Below, piece after piece: positions 37,052 through 48,318 of a stretch of DNA of 64,000 nucleotides (within the stretch, counting starts at the first letter, position 1; every line of letters begins with the position of its first letter). Source of the DNA: Floccularia luteovirens (lineage: Eukaryota > Basidiomycota > Agaricomycetes > Agaricales > Squamanitaceae); the NCBI GenBank assembly GCA_009739215.1, contig VSJF01000007.1, positions 248,001 through 312,000 of the forward strand, written 5' to 3'. A program made the translations under genes and the position numbers. The notes under the pieces were generated by a model. That model had not been told where the DNA came from, did not search any database, and saw only the letters and a list, made by a program, of their open reading frames with translations.

Positions 37052-39064
37052 ATGTTCCTGGAAACCATAGAAAACAAGATAAAGGATCTTGATGGAGAAT
37101 TACGAGCTCTCAGTCTTGATATTCATGGTACGGCACGTCCGTCAACTAAGGGCTAACCACAAATTAACTGTCAATACGCAACAGCTCACCCAGAACTTTG
37201 TTTCGAGGAATAGTGCGTGTTATTTTCAATCTAGCAAGTGATCTCAAGTGAATGTATCCTCCAGTCATGCACATGATGTATTCACGTCCTTTATGGAAAC
37301 TCACGGGTTTGCGGTCGAGAGGCATTTTCACCTTCAAACTGCCTGGAGAGCTGTTTTCACACATGGAACAGGAGGAAGAACAATCGGGATCAACTCTGAG
37401 GTCACTTTACTACCAACAATGTCTTCCCCACGTCTGATTTGAATCTATGTGTAGATGGACGCATTGAAAGGTATCGGGCATGCTTGTGGTCATAATCTCA
37501 TCGGGATGTCAGGTAGCTTGATATTCGGCTTTCGCAGCGCAGCGCTGTCGTCCTGACACAGTCTTAGGGGTTGCGGTGGCGTGTGCTATCAAAGCTGCTT
37601 TAGAGAAGCATGATATTCCGGGAAAGGTTGTGTTATTAGGCACTCCTGGTACGACCCTTAAGACCTTTTCTAAGCAACTAGTCAATATTCACGCTCAAGC
37701 TTATAGCTGAGGAAGGGGGAGCTGGGAAGGTGCTTTTAATGGAAAAGGGTGCCTATAAGGAAATGGATGTTTGTTTGATGTCAGTGCATCCATTTTGCAG
37801 AACAAATCAATGTGACTGAAGACTCTAATAGGTGTCACCCCGCTCCTGGGCCCATAGGATCGGTCTCCTTAAGTAGCTGCCTTGCTCTCCAGAAGATCGT
37901 TGTAGAATACAGTGGGCATACGTGAGTCATCTTCTGTCGCGATCAACCGGCCTAAAATATAACATGTCTACCAAGTGCTCATGCTGCACTTTCTCCTTGG
38001 GAGGGGAGGAATGCTCTCGACGCGGCTGTCCTAGGTTATAACAATATCTCTGCTCTTCGACAGCAACTTCGTCCCGAAATGCGCGTTCATGGAATCTTTG
38101 AAGGCAAGGATTGGGCACCCAATAGTATGGTTATTTTGCTACTTGTTATATTATAGTACCCACAGTACCGCGTGATTTCCAGTTATTCCGGATTTTGCTA
38201 AATTCATGTATGCCCTCCACTGTTGATTCTCTACTACTGCTCCTTTGACATATTTATGTAGCTCTTTTGTGCGTGGACCGAACAAAGCTGCAGTGGAAGA
38301 GGTAGTAAAACGTGTTGTTCCATGCTTCGAGTCCGTTATACCACCGAGTCGCAGCTATATTGATTAACACAACATTCTAGGGCAGCGGCTCTTGCGACAG
38401 GCTGTGAAATCAAAATCGATTATCAGGATGCGATATACGATTTGCTTCAGAACAAAGCTCTAGGTTTATACTTGTTATTACTCTATATGAAGTTCGTAAC
38501 TCATGTCGTATTCAGGTGGTGAGGTTGCCAATATTGTGCGCAATAAATATGGTGCCATCGACTATGAATGGGGTATCAAGAGTGCTTCGACGGATTTTGT
38601 ACGTTTACTCAAGGGTTTCTAATTCGTCTGGAATGTTGATTATGTCTTATAGGGAAATATTACCTATGGTTCGTACAACTATGTCTATGACTATTTTATT
38701 CCGGGTTGCAATGTCATAATAACAATACTTTAGCTCTCCCTTCATTACACCCTGGGTTTGGTGAGATTTTTTTATCAGCTCACCACCGAATACGTCATGA
38801 CCCGTTACGATCTATAGCGATCCCCTCTATTGTTGATGGAGGAAATCATACTCCCGGATTTGAACGGTCCGCAGCAACTGTCGAGGCACATTTGGCTTGT
38901 CTGGATATTTCAAAAGCTCTTGCCGGTACTGGGATTCGGGTGCTGACAGATGACGCTTTCTTCGCCGAGGTAATTGACCATATTTTCCATCACACGTGGA
39001 AAGATGCTAATGCTAAAAGCAGGTGAAGAGAACTTTCGAAGAAGAGGTAGAACTTGCCGGTTAG
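37052..39064 (+). CDS. M20 family metallopeptidase, PM20D2-like amidohydrolase
   Basis: Sixteen exons sum to 1188 nt, 395 aa: 37052-37127, 37185-37212, 37265-37400, 37455-37512, 37568-37648, 37707-37779, 37832-37921, 37976-38124, 38183-38207, 38262-38330, 38381-38463, 38516-38598, 38653-38668, 38734-38760, 38818-38969, 39023-39064. Motifs include LSLDIHAHPELCFEEY, INSEMDALKGIGHACGHN (metal-binding Asp and His), LLGTPAEEGGAGK (catalytic Glu pair), CHPAPGP, GHTAHAALSPWEGRNALDA, APNIIPDFA, ASTDFGNITYALPSLHPGF and GGNHTPGF. The family hydrolyses small peptide or amide bonds with two metal ions; mammalian PM20D2 acts on unusual dipeptides. No signal peptide, so probably cytosolic. Several exons are very short (16, 25, 27, 28 nt). 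Confidence 0.9.
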
Positions 39065-40196
39065 TTTGAAATGTATAACGATACTCCGTGGATAGTGATA
39101 CGTCTTTAATATTACTGCCAGTGTTTCCTTGTTAGATAAATTGTATATTGAATGATGCTTATATATAATGTAAGGTTTCGATCGCTGCGTCGGGTGGGAG
39201 AGACCATCCTGCAGCTAACGACTTTACTCATTATGATATCGATGTTGTTTTGTGATCGAGTCTTCTTTGCGAAATCCAATTGTGCATGCAGGTATTAGGA
39301 GTGGGTGGGTGGGTAAAATAAAAGGAAAACACGAAGAATTAGTTGGTGGACGTGCCAGTTGTGTGAAAGGACCTCCTTCTGTGACTTCTCTTCATCACGT
39401 CTCAGATTACTAACTAGAGGTTTTTTTATGATACCAAATCAAATATTGCTTGGAGCAGTAAAGGAATCTTTAGGCCCAGTATGAAGGTACGCAATCCGGA
39501 AGCGTCTGGTGTGCACGTCGTCGCCGAGTCTCACATACCGAGCTCTGAATGATGAAAACGACAAATGAATGAAACAAACCATGGCGTTACTTGATATAAG
39601 TAGTACTCAAATTACTATGATCGCTTGGTACGTTCCTGTTCATCAATAATAATAGAATTTGATGATCAAACACCCATCAGCTGGTAATTGAGATACGTAC
39701 CTGTACATATATTAATAGAACTGCCACTTGAGCATGGCGACTCTCAGCCTTCTGAGCACCTGCGGCGGTGAGAGTTGACCTAGGTGGAAGTTTTGGGTGC
39801 GAGGAAGAGCTCGGCAATTGCATATAGGGATAGAGACAATCCATTCATCAGTTCTTGGCTTTACCAAATTGGAGTATAAAGGGCGATGTCTAATAACAAC
39901 AGGTCTAATTTCATGTGCGCAAGATGCAGTGTATGTGAAAGGAAACAGTCACAGCTACATCGGTAGGTTGAGGGATACAAGTACTTGAAAAAGCAGTTGG
40001 CAAGACAGAAGTGACGCAATGTTTTACCCAAAATTCAAAGTGTATTCGAGCTGGAATCTTTTGAGGTTGACAGAAATGTATAAAATGGAATGGATTCTGC
40101 ATGAACGGGTAAGGCGTTCGAACGTGAACAACACCAGCTGGCAAATTTTCGGCCCTTACATTTCCGATTCATCTTACAACTCCTGCAGTTGGTGTT
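39065..40196. other. Intergenic region
   Basis: About 1.1 kb between the M20 peptidase and the small secreted protein gene. Open frames at 39797-39988 (+) and 39911-40144 (-) overlap each other and show no domain. No gene is supported. Confidence 0.5.
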
Positions 40197-40445
40197 TTAA
40201 CCCCCAACATTCTCAGTACCACCGGCATCATCGTTCAAACAACAAGTCCAACAGTTGTTCATCTCTACGAGATGCGAGATTTCGTTACATTCTGTTTTCC
40301 ATGGATAGCACAAACGGTAGCACTGGAATTCGGGCGGTACCGTCCCAGGCGTTGGTGAAGCAGCCGAATGTGTGATTGCCAGCATTAAGCATGTGAGGGC
40401 GAGGATGAGAGTGGAGAGAGGGAAGAGAAGGGAGGAAGTATACAT
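40197..40445 (-). CDS. Small secreted cysteine-rich protein
   Basis: A single uninterrupted frame of 82 aa begins with a clear signal peptide (MYTSSLLFPLSTLILALTCL, then MLAITHSAASP). The mature part of about 50 residues has six cysteines (C-x3-C-x6-C, then C-x2-CC). It ends with a Gly-rich tail (DDAGGTENVGG). A TATATA element lies about 150 bp upstream, near 40594-40602. Size, signal and cysteine density fit fungal small secreted or effector-like proteins. I do not recognise a family, and no toxin assignment is implied. Confidence 0.55.
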   Translation of the reverse strand: MYTSSLLFPLSTLILALTCLMLAITHSAASPTPGTVPPEFQCYRLCYPWKTECNEISHLVEMNNCWTCCLNDDAGGTENVGG

Positions 40446-40771
40446 TGTAATGTGTCATCAAGTAGTCCTAGTCTTGTTCGTTTATTGGTTTCCGTTTCCA
40501 AACCAAGCTGAGCAAGATAAAGCCTCGGAATCAGGGAGGACCGATGCGAAGCTTGACTCATTGGTGTAGGCCACTGGAAGACACGTTCTCGGCAGTATAT
40601 AACCCCCGTTTCGAAGTGATACAGTCATTATCTATTTGGGGTTCACCCTAGAAATGAGAAAGCCACCAATGTACTAGTACTTGAAATAGCTATTAGAGTG
40701 TGGACGTAAGAATCGTAAGCATAAGTTTGTTGTGAATATTCGGAGTCGTGAGGGGAAAGCAGTCCTTCTTT
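40446..40771. other. Short intergenic region with dispersed-repeat copy
   Basis: This holds the upstream region of the small secreted protein gene and the 3' flank of the arsenite transporter. Most of its right half is the repeat described at 40626-40759, which ends 13 bp from the transporter stop codon. Confidence 0.5.
40626..40759 (+). repeat. Dispersed repeat, copy B
   Basis: This is the diverged second copy of the block at 36127-36252, in the same orientation and 4.5 kb away. It abuts the 3' end of the Acr3 gene and may contribute to its 3' UTR or polyadenylation region. Confidence 0.65.
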
Positions 40772-42235
40772 TTACACTATTGGCTGTTTTGGTTCATTGT
40801 CCACGACATCAATAGTTTCATCTTCATGCGTCCATTTCAACTTTTGCTTGAAATATAGCGCTACCCAAGTCAAGCCGAGAAGCACGGGTACTTCCACGAG
40901 AGGACCAATAGTCGCAGCCAATGCCTGTTCCGAATTAACACCATAAACTGCCACTGCTACTGCAATTGCCAATTCCTGGGGTCAATTTTGGTCACAATGA
41001 TGTTTATTAGAGATACAGGTGGTTAGAACTTACGAAATTATTACTAGCCGCGGTGAAAGACTGTACTACAGCCATTTCATAGCCAAATTTAGCCTCGCTT
41101 CTTGATTTTTTCTCTTTTCTGGAAAGGTACTGCATCATAACGAATGCAGAGGTCCACATTATGATGAAGTATAACACCAATGGAACCATGACTCGGAATA
41201 CGGGACCAATATTGTGAATGATCCGGTGTCCTTGGTATGCAAATAAGACGAGGATGGTGTATAGGAGTCCCACGAGTGCAAGTGGAGAAAAGATGGGAAG
41301 AAACCGTTTCTCCAGGAATACTTTGCTTGTGAGATACCATACAGTGTATCTGGTGATAACACCAGCGATTAGTGGTATGCCCAAGTACTATGCAACAATG
41401 GCGTAAGTTGGGTGACTTTGGTATTTGTATTCTTATTGGCAACTCACGATAAGAACAGATATAGCGACATTTCCGTACGAAACTCGGAGACCCTCTTGGG
41501 TTTCCCCTCCAATAATGTTGATGAATAACACAGCGAATGGGGAGTACAACACAATCTGCATAATGGAATTGATAACGACAAGAATTGCCGCATAATCATT
41601 ATTTCCACGTGCCAGGCCATTCCAGATCATAACCATTGCGATGCATCGCGCGATACCGACCATGATTACACCAGTACGGTAACCGGGTTGGTCTGGGAGC
41701 GTCGCCCATGCGAGTCCAAGCATGATAAATGGACCGATGAGCCAGTTGATGGTTATAGAGATGGCGATATGTACCCAGATACGGGAAGAGGAGAAAATTT
41801 TGGGAAGTGCTTCATATTGAACTTTAGTAAGGATAGGCCACATCATGACTATAAGACCGATGGCGATGGCTGATACATGGGGGGCTGGTGATCAGTACAT
41901 TTATTGTTATTGCAGCGACAGAACTTACGGACGGAAACGCTCTGGAAGTGTACAGTATCCAGTGCGTCACGAATATTTGGTACGAATTCTCCTAGAACAA
42001 CACCGATGATCATTGTCACAATGATGAGTGGGGTGAGTAGGCGGTCCAGAAGGCTGAGCTCTTTGAATAGCACTTAGGAAAGGAAGACAAATGTCAGTAA
42101 CATGACGCAGATGAACTGATCATCCTTGCCTTGGGGAGAGGTTGCAGTGAAAGGGCCATATCTACAAGCATTTGGATCTGAGGTAGATGGGAGATATTCC
42201 GAAGAACTGGTCTTTGACTTTTCTGGTAGAGACAT
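40772..42235 (-). CDS. ACR3: Acr3-type arsenite efflux transporter
   Basis: Five exons (42130-42235, 41929-42072, 41448-41869, 41034-41387, 40772-40975) sum to 1230 nt, 409 aa. About ten membrane helices follow a 40-residue Ser-rich N terminus. Diagnostic Acr3 segments are present: [24 protein letters not shown]-like [22 protein letters not shown] (the conserved Cys region), [32 protein letters not shown] and [15 protein letters not shown]. It should export As(III), possibly Sb(III), across the plasma membrane. The first intron (42073-42129) has a GC-AG border (CAAG|GCAAGG); using it joins SPQ to VLFKELS in frame. No arsenate reductase gene is seen beside it. Confidence 0.93.
42073..42129 (-). 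other. GC-AG intron in ACR3
   Basis: The donor reads AAG|GCAAGG and the acceptor CCTAAG. No GT donor near this point keeps the frame between the N-terminal exon and the first membrane helix. GC-AG introns are a known minor class spliced by the U2 machinery. Confidence 0.75.
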
Positions 42236-42544
42236 TGGTAGTTCGGTGCAGAGAAATGAAGTGTCATCTATAGGTTTTTATGCATTTGACGGTTGGGCTA
42301 ATTGAATTTGAATTTGAAAACAAAAGAATTCGAATTTGAAAACCAATTGAACACTGAGGAATTCGAATTTGAGTTTGATTTTGAACTCGCCAAACGACGA
42401 CCCCCATGGTCAGCGGAGGGATGATAACCGGAATGTCACGTGAGATGCATCACCGGGCCGACGAAAGAGCGCCACCGACGCCGAGTTGGGTGAGGACAAG
42501 TTTCCATTCCGTTGTTCACCCTTCTTCTCACCATCCACAACGAC
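42236..42544. promoter_or_regulatory. Divergent promoter with three copies of a 14 bp motif
   Basis: This 309 bp region separates the starts of ACR3 (-) and the DUF2415 gene (+). It carries three copies of GAATTYGAATTTGA at 42304-42317, 42326-42339 and 42359-42372, 69-137 bp upstream of the ACR3 ATG. They could be binding sites of a transcription factor or just an AT-rich tandem duplication. Confidence 0.55.
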
Positions 42545-44924
42545 ATGGCTAGGGATCCGTCCCTTCTCTCATCCATCGCCCCCTCTGCTATTGCTCGGGC
42601 AAGGGTTCACATCGGTCATGTGTATGTTGCCTAAATCTCAAACTACAACTTACTCTGATTTCATCTTTAGCCAGCTAAGGGACCTTCTCATTTGCCCCCG
42701 CAATCCGGGCGTTGTTAATTACATCCAAAATCAGTCAATAATTGAACACAATCTTCATAGTCCCAACTCCGTATGTATCGTTTCTCGCTTCGCTACACTC
42801 GCTAACACTCCTACAGCATCCTTATGCCATCGCTGAGCTCTCATTCACACCAAACACTCTCACATCACTTCCCATTGGTCAAAACGACACCCTCATTGCC
42901 GCGGGTGGTCAGGAGGCCGAAATACATCTCTCTTACCACGGATCCCCGTCGTCACGCCGTCGTGGTAATAATCTCGTGTGGCAGTTTGAACGCCAACTCA
43001 GCGGATCTATCAATAATTCTGTGTTACTCACATCTCTTAACCTCGCCCGATCTAATGAAAGTAGCGTGGAGCCTCGTATTGGAATTAGCAACAACGATTG
43101 TACAGTCAAATTCTATGACATTCCGCTCCGGGGACAGAATCAAAAGCGTACCATTAAGGAGGCAGGGTCACTCCGGTTAGATGTTCCAATTAATCATTGT
43201 GAGTTCCTACTTTTATGTGGAATATAGAATTTAATGCAACTGATTTGACTAGCGTCAATATCACCTGACGGTCGCACATTGCTCTCGGTGGGAGATTCAA
43301 ATCAGGTGTTCTTCCATCGGATATTTGGCGGGGGGCGATTATCCTTTTCGCCTATTTCTACCCTCACGTTACCCCCACCCGATGTTTCCCCGTTGATATA
43401 TCACTCTTCTTCCCTCGCAGCCTCATTCTCTACCGCCTTCTCCTCTGATGGCTGCAAGTTTGCTGTTGCTTCTCAGGAGGGTGTTGTAGCGGTGTGGGAT
43501 GTTCGCAGTAGCAAACCCCTGAAGGTCTTCCAAACTGACAAGACACGGCTACCTATGGGAGCAGGAGGTACGCCCGCATGGCTTTCGGACGACCCATGGG
43601 AATGGTCTAGGGGCAGCTCAAAGGCTCCCGGGTGGAGTGTGCGCAATGTTAAATTTAGTAGTGGCGGAAGCAATGGAACAGGAAAAGAGATCCTTACATT
43701 TACGGAGGTATGTAACTCCTCCAACCAATCACTCGGTCGATGTTACTTTACTGATGCGTATATTAGCATACATCCTACCTACATATCGTTGACGCGCGGA
43801 CTTTTGAGATAGATGAGGTCGTGCGGGTGCCAAGTATCAGCAAAAAACCTTCGGAAACCACCCCCTCCCCTCCTTCCAGCTCACAGCCTCAAACTCAATC
43901 ACAACCTCAGTTACGATCACACCCTCCCCCTCCACCTTGGACACGTCATCCCCTAGCTTCCACTTCCAACGTTTTCGGTACATCACCCTCATGGCCACCT
44001 AATCGCCTAGGTTCCGCTTCTCCTCAGCCGCAGTTCTTGGTTCCTACCAACTGGGACACACCACTTCCGATTGTACAAGCCCTTGGTGATGCATTTCGTA
44101 TTCCTCCACGAGCATATTCACCACCGGCATCTATCTCAGACTCCACCTGGAGAACTTTGAGAAGAGCAATGGGAGATGGATCCACAGTTAGTAGTGCACG
44201 ATTACTTGCCGATGACAGGATTAACTGGGAGAGAGAGCGCCGAAATGAAAGAACTGCAGATCCGCGTGAACGTGGAAGTGATCCGAGGGAAGACTATGAT
44301 GATATTCTGGTTATTCCACCATTAGGCGATAGGGACGTGGAGAGCGAGGTGCATGCTCTGTTAGAGATTCATGGGATCCCTGCTAGGCGGCGTGGGGACG
44401 AAAATTCAGGACCCGAGGCTGACCGGGATCGGGATCAGGAGGAAGAACAGGCGAACGATGTTGAGGCGGACACAAACACCGGTTCGACGCATGCGGACTT
44501 CGAGTATCGTCCAGGAGGAAGCGGGTTAAATTCCAGGCGAGCCACGAGTGTGACCCCACCGTTCGTAGGAAGAACACAATCACGAGGTGATGAGGAGATG
44601 GAAGTAGACGAACTGGAGAGTGATTGTTTTTCATCATTCACTCCGTCTAGATCATCATCTCCGAGTCCATCCACTACACTTGCACGAGCAGCCGGAGGGT
44701 CAACGCGTGCGGGGTCCACTGCCACCGGTCTCCCTTCAGGTTATGGCCCCGCGGGGTCTACAGGTTGGAAGGGAGAGGTTGGTTATGAAGACGATCTGGA
44801 CTTGGCAGGGGTATGCTTTGATCCGAGTGGTGGATATGTGTATGTTGCCAGTACACAGAGTGTTGTTGAGTGGAGCGTCCGTGGTGCGGAAAAACGATGG
44901 TCTTTTGAGAAGGGCTGGAAGTAG
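42545..44924 (+). CDS. DUF2415-containing WD-like protein
   Basis: Five exons (42545-42621, 42671-42770, 42817-43198, 43253-43707, 43767-44924) sum to 2172 nt, 723 aa. WD/beta-propeller-like blades include ISPDGRTLLSVGDSNQVFFH, FAVASQEGVVAVWDVRSSKP and, at the C terminus, GVCFDPSGGYVYVASTQSVVEWSV. The segment HTSYLHIVDARTFEIDEVVR is typical of the fungal DUF2415 family. A 300-residue Ser/Pro/charged insert lies before the last blade. The biochemical role is unknown; by fold it is likely a scaffold. Start at 42545 gives MARDPSLLSSIAPS. Confidence 0.85.
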
Positions 44925-45539
44925 CTTTAGCACTTTGGCGTGCCCTTCCATCGTTTTATTTCTGGCTATGATTATGTGTTATCTCTTACACCATGGGTTT
45001 TCTTGGCTGCTTGCATGCTACGCTGTCGTCCATTCTTGCTATAATCTCGGTTGTATCGTTCTTCCACTCTTTCCACTTCCCCCATGTTATCATCATCTGA
45101 ACATTCTGACGATCTGACTTGGCTTCCTTCAGCGACTTCTCTGTCATTGATCGTGTCACCATCTCGTGGCTTCTTTTCACTGTTACATGTTTAAATCTTG
45201 TATCATTGACACGGTTCTTCCCGTATTCTTTTTACAAAATGTGTACACGCTACTATCATGTTATGCCATCTGTATGTATCAAATACTGCCACTATCACGC
45301 TCTAGTTACATATGTTCTCCTATTTCCAAATCATTTTTGCCATTATTATTTAGCTATTTCTGTGATATTTATCAGATAACAATTGATCTGATGTCTCCCG
45401 AAGCACGTCATGTGGCACCGAACTTCCGACCAAGCGTACATGTAGTTGGTCTCATTTTTGCCTTACTTTTTCTTAATAGCTGTCCACATCACTCCACCAG
45501 CCCTCAACAACACCTCGGGCAGCATAGTAGCAGGCCATT
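44925..45539. other. Intergenic region between two + strand genes
   Basis: This holds the 3' flank of the DUF2415 gene and the promoter of ATM1. Hydrophobic-looking open frames (45119-45379, 45166-45687) reflect T-rich composition and overlap the real gene start. They are not supported. Confidence 0.5.
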
Positions 45540-48318
45540 ATGCTACGCCTGCCCAACATTGCTCCCTATCTGGTACCTCGGATCGTACCTCCCAATTCAT
45601 CATGCATCCACCAGTGCAGGTCCTTTCATTTCTCCAAAACAATACCTTACAGTCGTTATTGGAGTTATAAAACCCCAGCACCCTTGAACTTACGACCAAA
45701 TATTTTCCCTCCATCGTCCGTACGCTCGTACCAAAACAAATCACAAAACCCGTCAACACCCCACCCTCCTCCTTCCGCAAAAACCGGTACAGTCGCTTCA
45801 ACCACTACACCCGTTAACTCCACCGGCAAAGCTGGAACAAGTGGAAGGAAACCACCAGAGCCTACCCCAGATATAATTCCGACACAGGCAGAGCAGCGGA
45901 AGAGTGATTGGAGTATAATCAAACGGTTGATGGTGAATGTATGGCCAAAGAATGATTGGAAGACGCGTGGTACGGTGTTACTTGGGTTTGGGCTGCTTGT
46001 CTCTGCAAAGGTGCTTTGTTACGCGTTCCTAGTTTTACGGTAGCTTGGAGCATGGGCCTGACTTCTTTCTTGGTGTTGTAGGTTTTGAATGTGCAGGTCC
46101 CACAAATATTCAAGAGCGTTATTGACGCGCTGAATGTTGATATTGCATCGGGTGAGACTGCATGGATAGTAGCTGGGAGTTTGATTATCGGATGTACGTA
46201 TTAAACACTTGTCCCCGTCACTTATTAACACATTGTCGTGATTTGATTTCTCCGTTCATAGATGGAGCTGCCCGTATTGGCTCGACGCTTTCAGGAGAGC
46301 TGCTAAATGCTGTTTTTGCAAAAATTGGGCAGCGCGCTATTCGAAAAGTGGCTAGGGAGACGTTTGAACATTTACTAAACCTCGATCTCAAGTTCCATTT
46401 GTCGCGCCAAACGGGTGGTTTAACTCGCGCAATTGACCGTGGTACTAAGTATTTCTCTTTTTCTATGGTGGTCTAGTGGTAGGCTAATAATGGGGATGGT
46501 GCTTAGGGGAATCACATTCTTGTTACAAGCTATCATTTTTCGTATTGCACCTACTGCGCTAGAAATTTCAATGGTTTGCGGTATACTAGTATGCATTCTC
46601 ATCTCTAGACCTTTTTTGGAGGTATCACTAATGCCAGTGTCTTTAGACTTATAAATTTGGATGGGATTTCGCGGCTATCACTGCCCTTACCATGGTGATG
46701 TACACTTGGTTCACCGTACGTACGACGTCTTGGCGGTGAGTGACAACATAAACAATTCTGATTTATTATAATTTATATTGCATTTCAGAACACGTTTTCG
46801 TCGTGAAGCGAACAAGGCGGATAATAAAGCAGCTACTGTTGCTGTAGACTCCCTAATCAATTTTGAAGCAGTTAAGGTATGATTAAACAGCTACCATCAA
46901 TAAAATATTGCATACGAGAGCTGAGTACATCTTAGTAGCATTTCAACAACGAGAAATATGAAATTGCGCAATACGACAAACACCTGGCAGAATATGAAAA
47001 GTCTTCAATTAAGATCACAACTTCGCTCGCATATCTTAATTCTGGTCAGAATGTCATTTTCTCTAGCGCGTTGACCATGGCTATGTTCTTGGCAGCTCAA
47101 GGCGTTGTCAATGGTACTCAAATCTTCCATTATTTGGCGTAATATTGACGATGTGCCATGGTTATACAGGAACCATGACTGTGGGCGACCTCGTCATGGT
47201 GAACCAATTAATTTTCCAACTCTCGTTACCACTCAACTTCTTGGGGTCAATATATCGAGAAATGAGACAAAACTTGCTCGACATGGAGGTATTATACAAG
47301 CTAGTTGAAGAAAATAGGCCACCTCAGGTAAGTTGAACGTTCGATGTGACCAAAAATTCTTCTGAACATTACGTAAACAGGATGTCCCGAACGCCAAACT
47401 ACTAGAATTTAAAGGTGGATCGATCCAATTCGAGAACGTTAACTTTGCCTACCACCCCGACAGGTCAATCTTCCGCAACCTTTCGTTTAGTATTCCTGCT
47501 GGTAAAAAAGTAGCTATCGTTGGACCTTCTGGGTGTGGGAAGTCCACCATCTTCCGACTCCTCTATCGCTTTTATGACCCCTCCTCTGGAAAGATCTTCA
47601 TTGATGGACAGGATGTGCAACAACTCCAGATGGAGAGTCTGCGAAAAGCAATTGGGGTTGTTCCACAAGATACACCTTTGTTCCATGCAGATATCATGCA
47701 TAACGTGCGATATGGAAGACTTGATGCCAATGATGAGGAGGTCGAGGAGGTGGCAAAAAAGGCGAACGTCCATGAATCCGTTATGCGTTTACCAGAGGGG
47801 TACAACACCCAAGTGGGAGAAAGGGGATTGATGATCAGTGGTGGGGAAAAACAGCGTTTGGCTGTTGCTCGTGTGCTGCTGAAAGACCCTCCGATTTTGT
47901 TCTTTGATGAAGCAGTGAGTATGTTGTGTGGATCGTTGGGCTTGAAGCTGATGACTCTTCTCCGTTCAAGACTTCTGCATTAGATGCTCATACTGAAACA
48001 GAACTGATGAAGAACATAAACAATACATTGCTCGATAAAGGTCGAACGAGTATTTTTGTCGCTCATCGCCTCAGGACTGTTGTCGAATCAGGTCAGTTTC
48101 ATGTTTCATTCTTAGTTCTTGATCTATTATTAATTGCGAGTTGGCTGATAATCGGTATCATTCAAGACCTCATCATCGTACTCAAGGAAGGGCAAGTTGT
48201 GGAGCAAGGCACGCATGACGAGTTGATGCATATGCGGGGATTGTATTATAGTATGTGGCAGCAGCAGGCTTACTTGGAAGGTTTTCAAGAAGATAAACCT
48301 GCGGACCTGACTACTTAG
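45540..48318 (+). CDS. ATM1: Mitochondrial ABC transporter Atm1 (ABCB7 type)
   Basis: Eleven exons (45540-46010, 46082-46193, 46262-46448, 46507-46588, 46647-46735, 46789-46876, 46939-47113, 47170-47327, 47381-47914, 47971-48091, 48167-48318) sum to 2169 nt, 722 aa. The first 90 residues are rich in Arg/Ser/Thr with no acidic cluster, a mitochondrial presequence ([17 protein letters not shown]). A half-size membrane domain follows ([33 protein letters not shown]). The nucleotide-binding domain has Walker [10 protein letters not shown] (about 502-510), Q-loop VVPQDTPLF, signature ISGGEKQR, Walker B ILFFDEATSALD and VAHRL switch. Atm1 exports a glutathione-linked sulfur/iron compound from the matrix for cytosolic Fe-S assembly. 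All motifs are intact. Confidence 0.95.

Noticed and set aside
18973..42235. Possible secondary-metabolite cluster (aminotransferase, dioxygenase, peptidase, transporter)
   Set aside because: No backbone enzyme, P450 or methyltransferase is present, genes are spread over more than 20 kb, and each has an independent housekeeping explanation.
45119..45687. Hydrophobic open frames after the DUF2415 gene
   Set aside because: They follow T-rich composition and overlap the ATM1 start in another frame.
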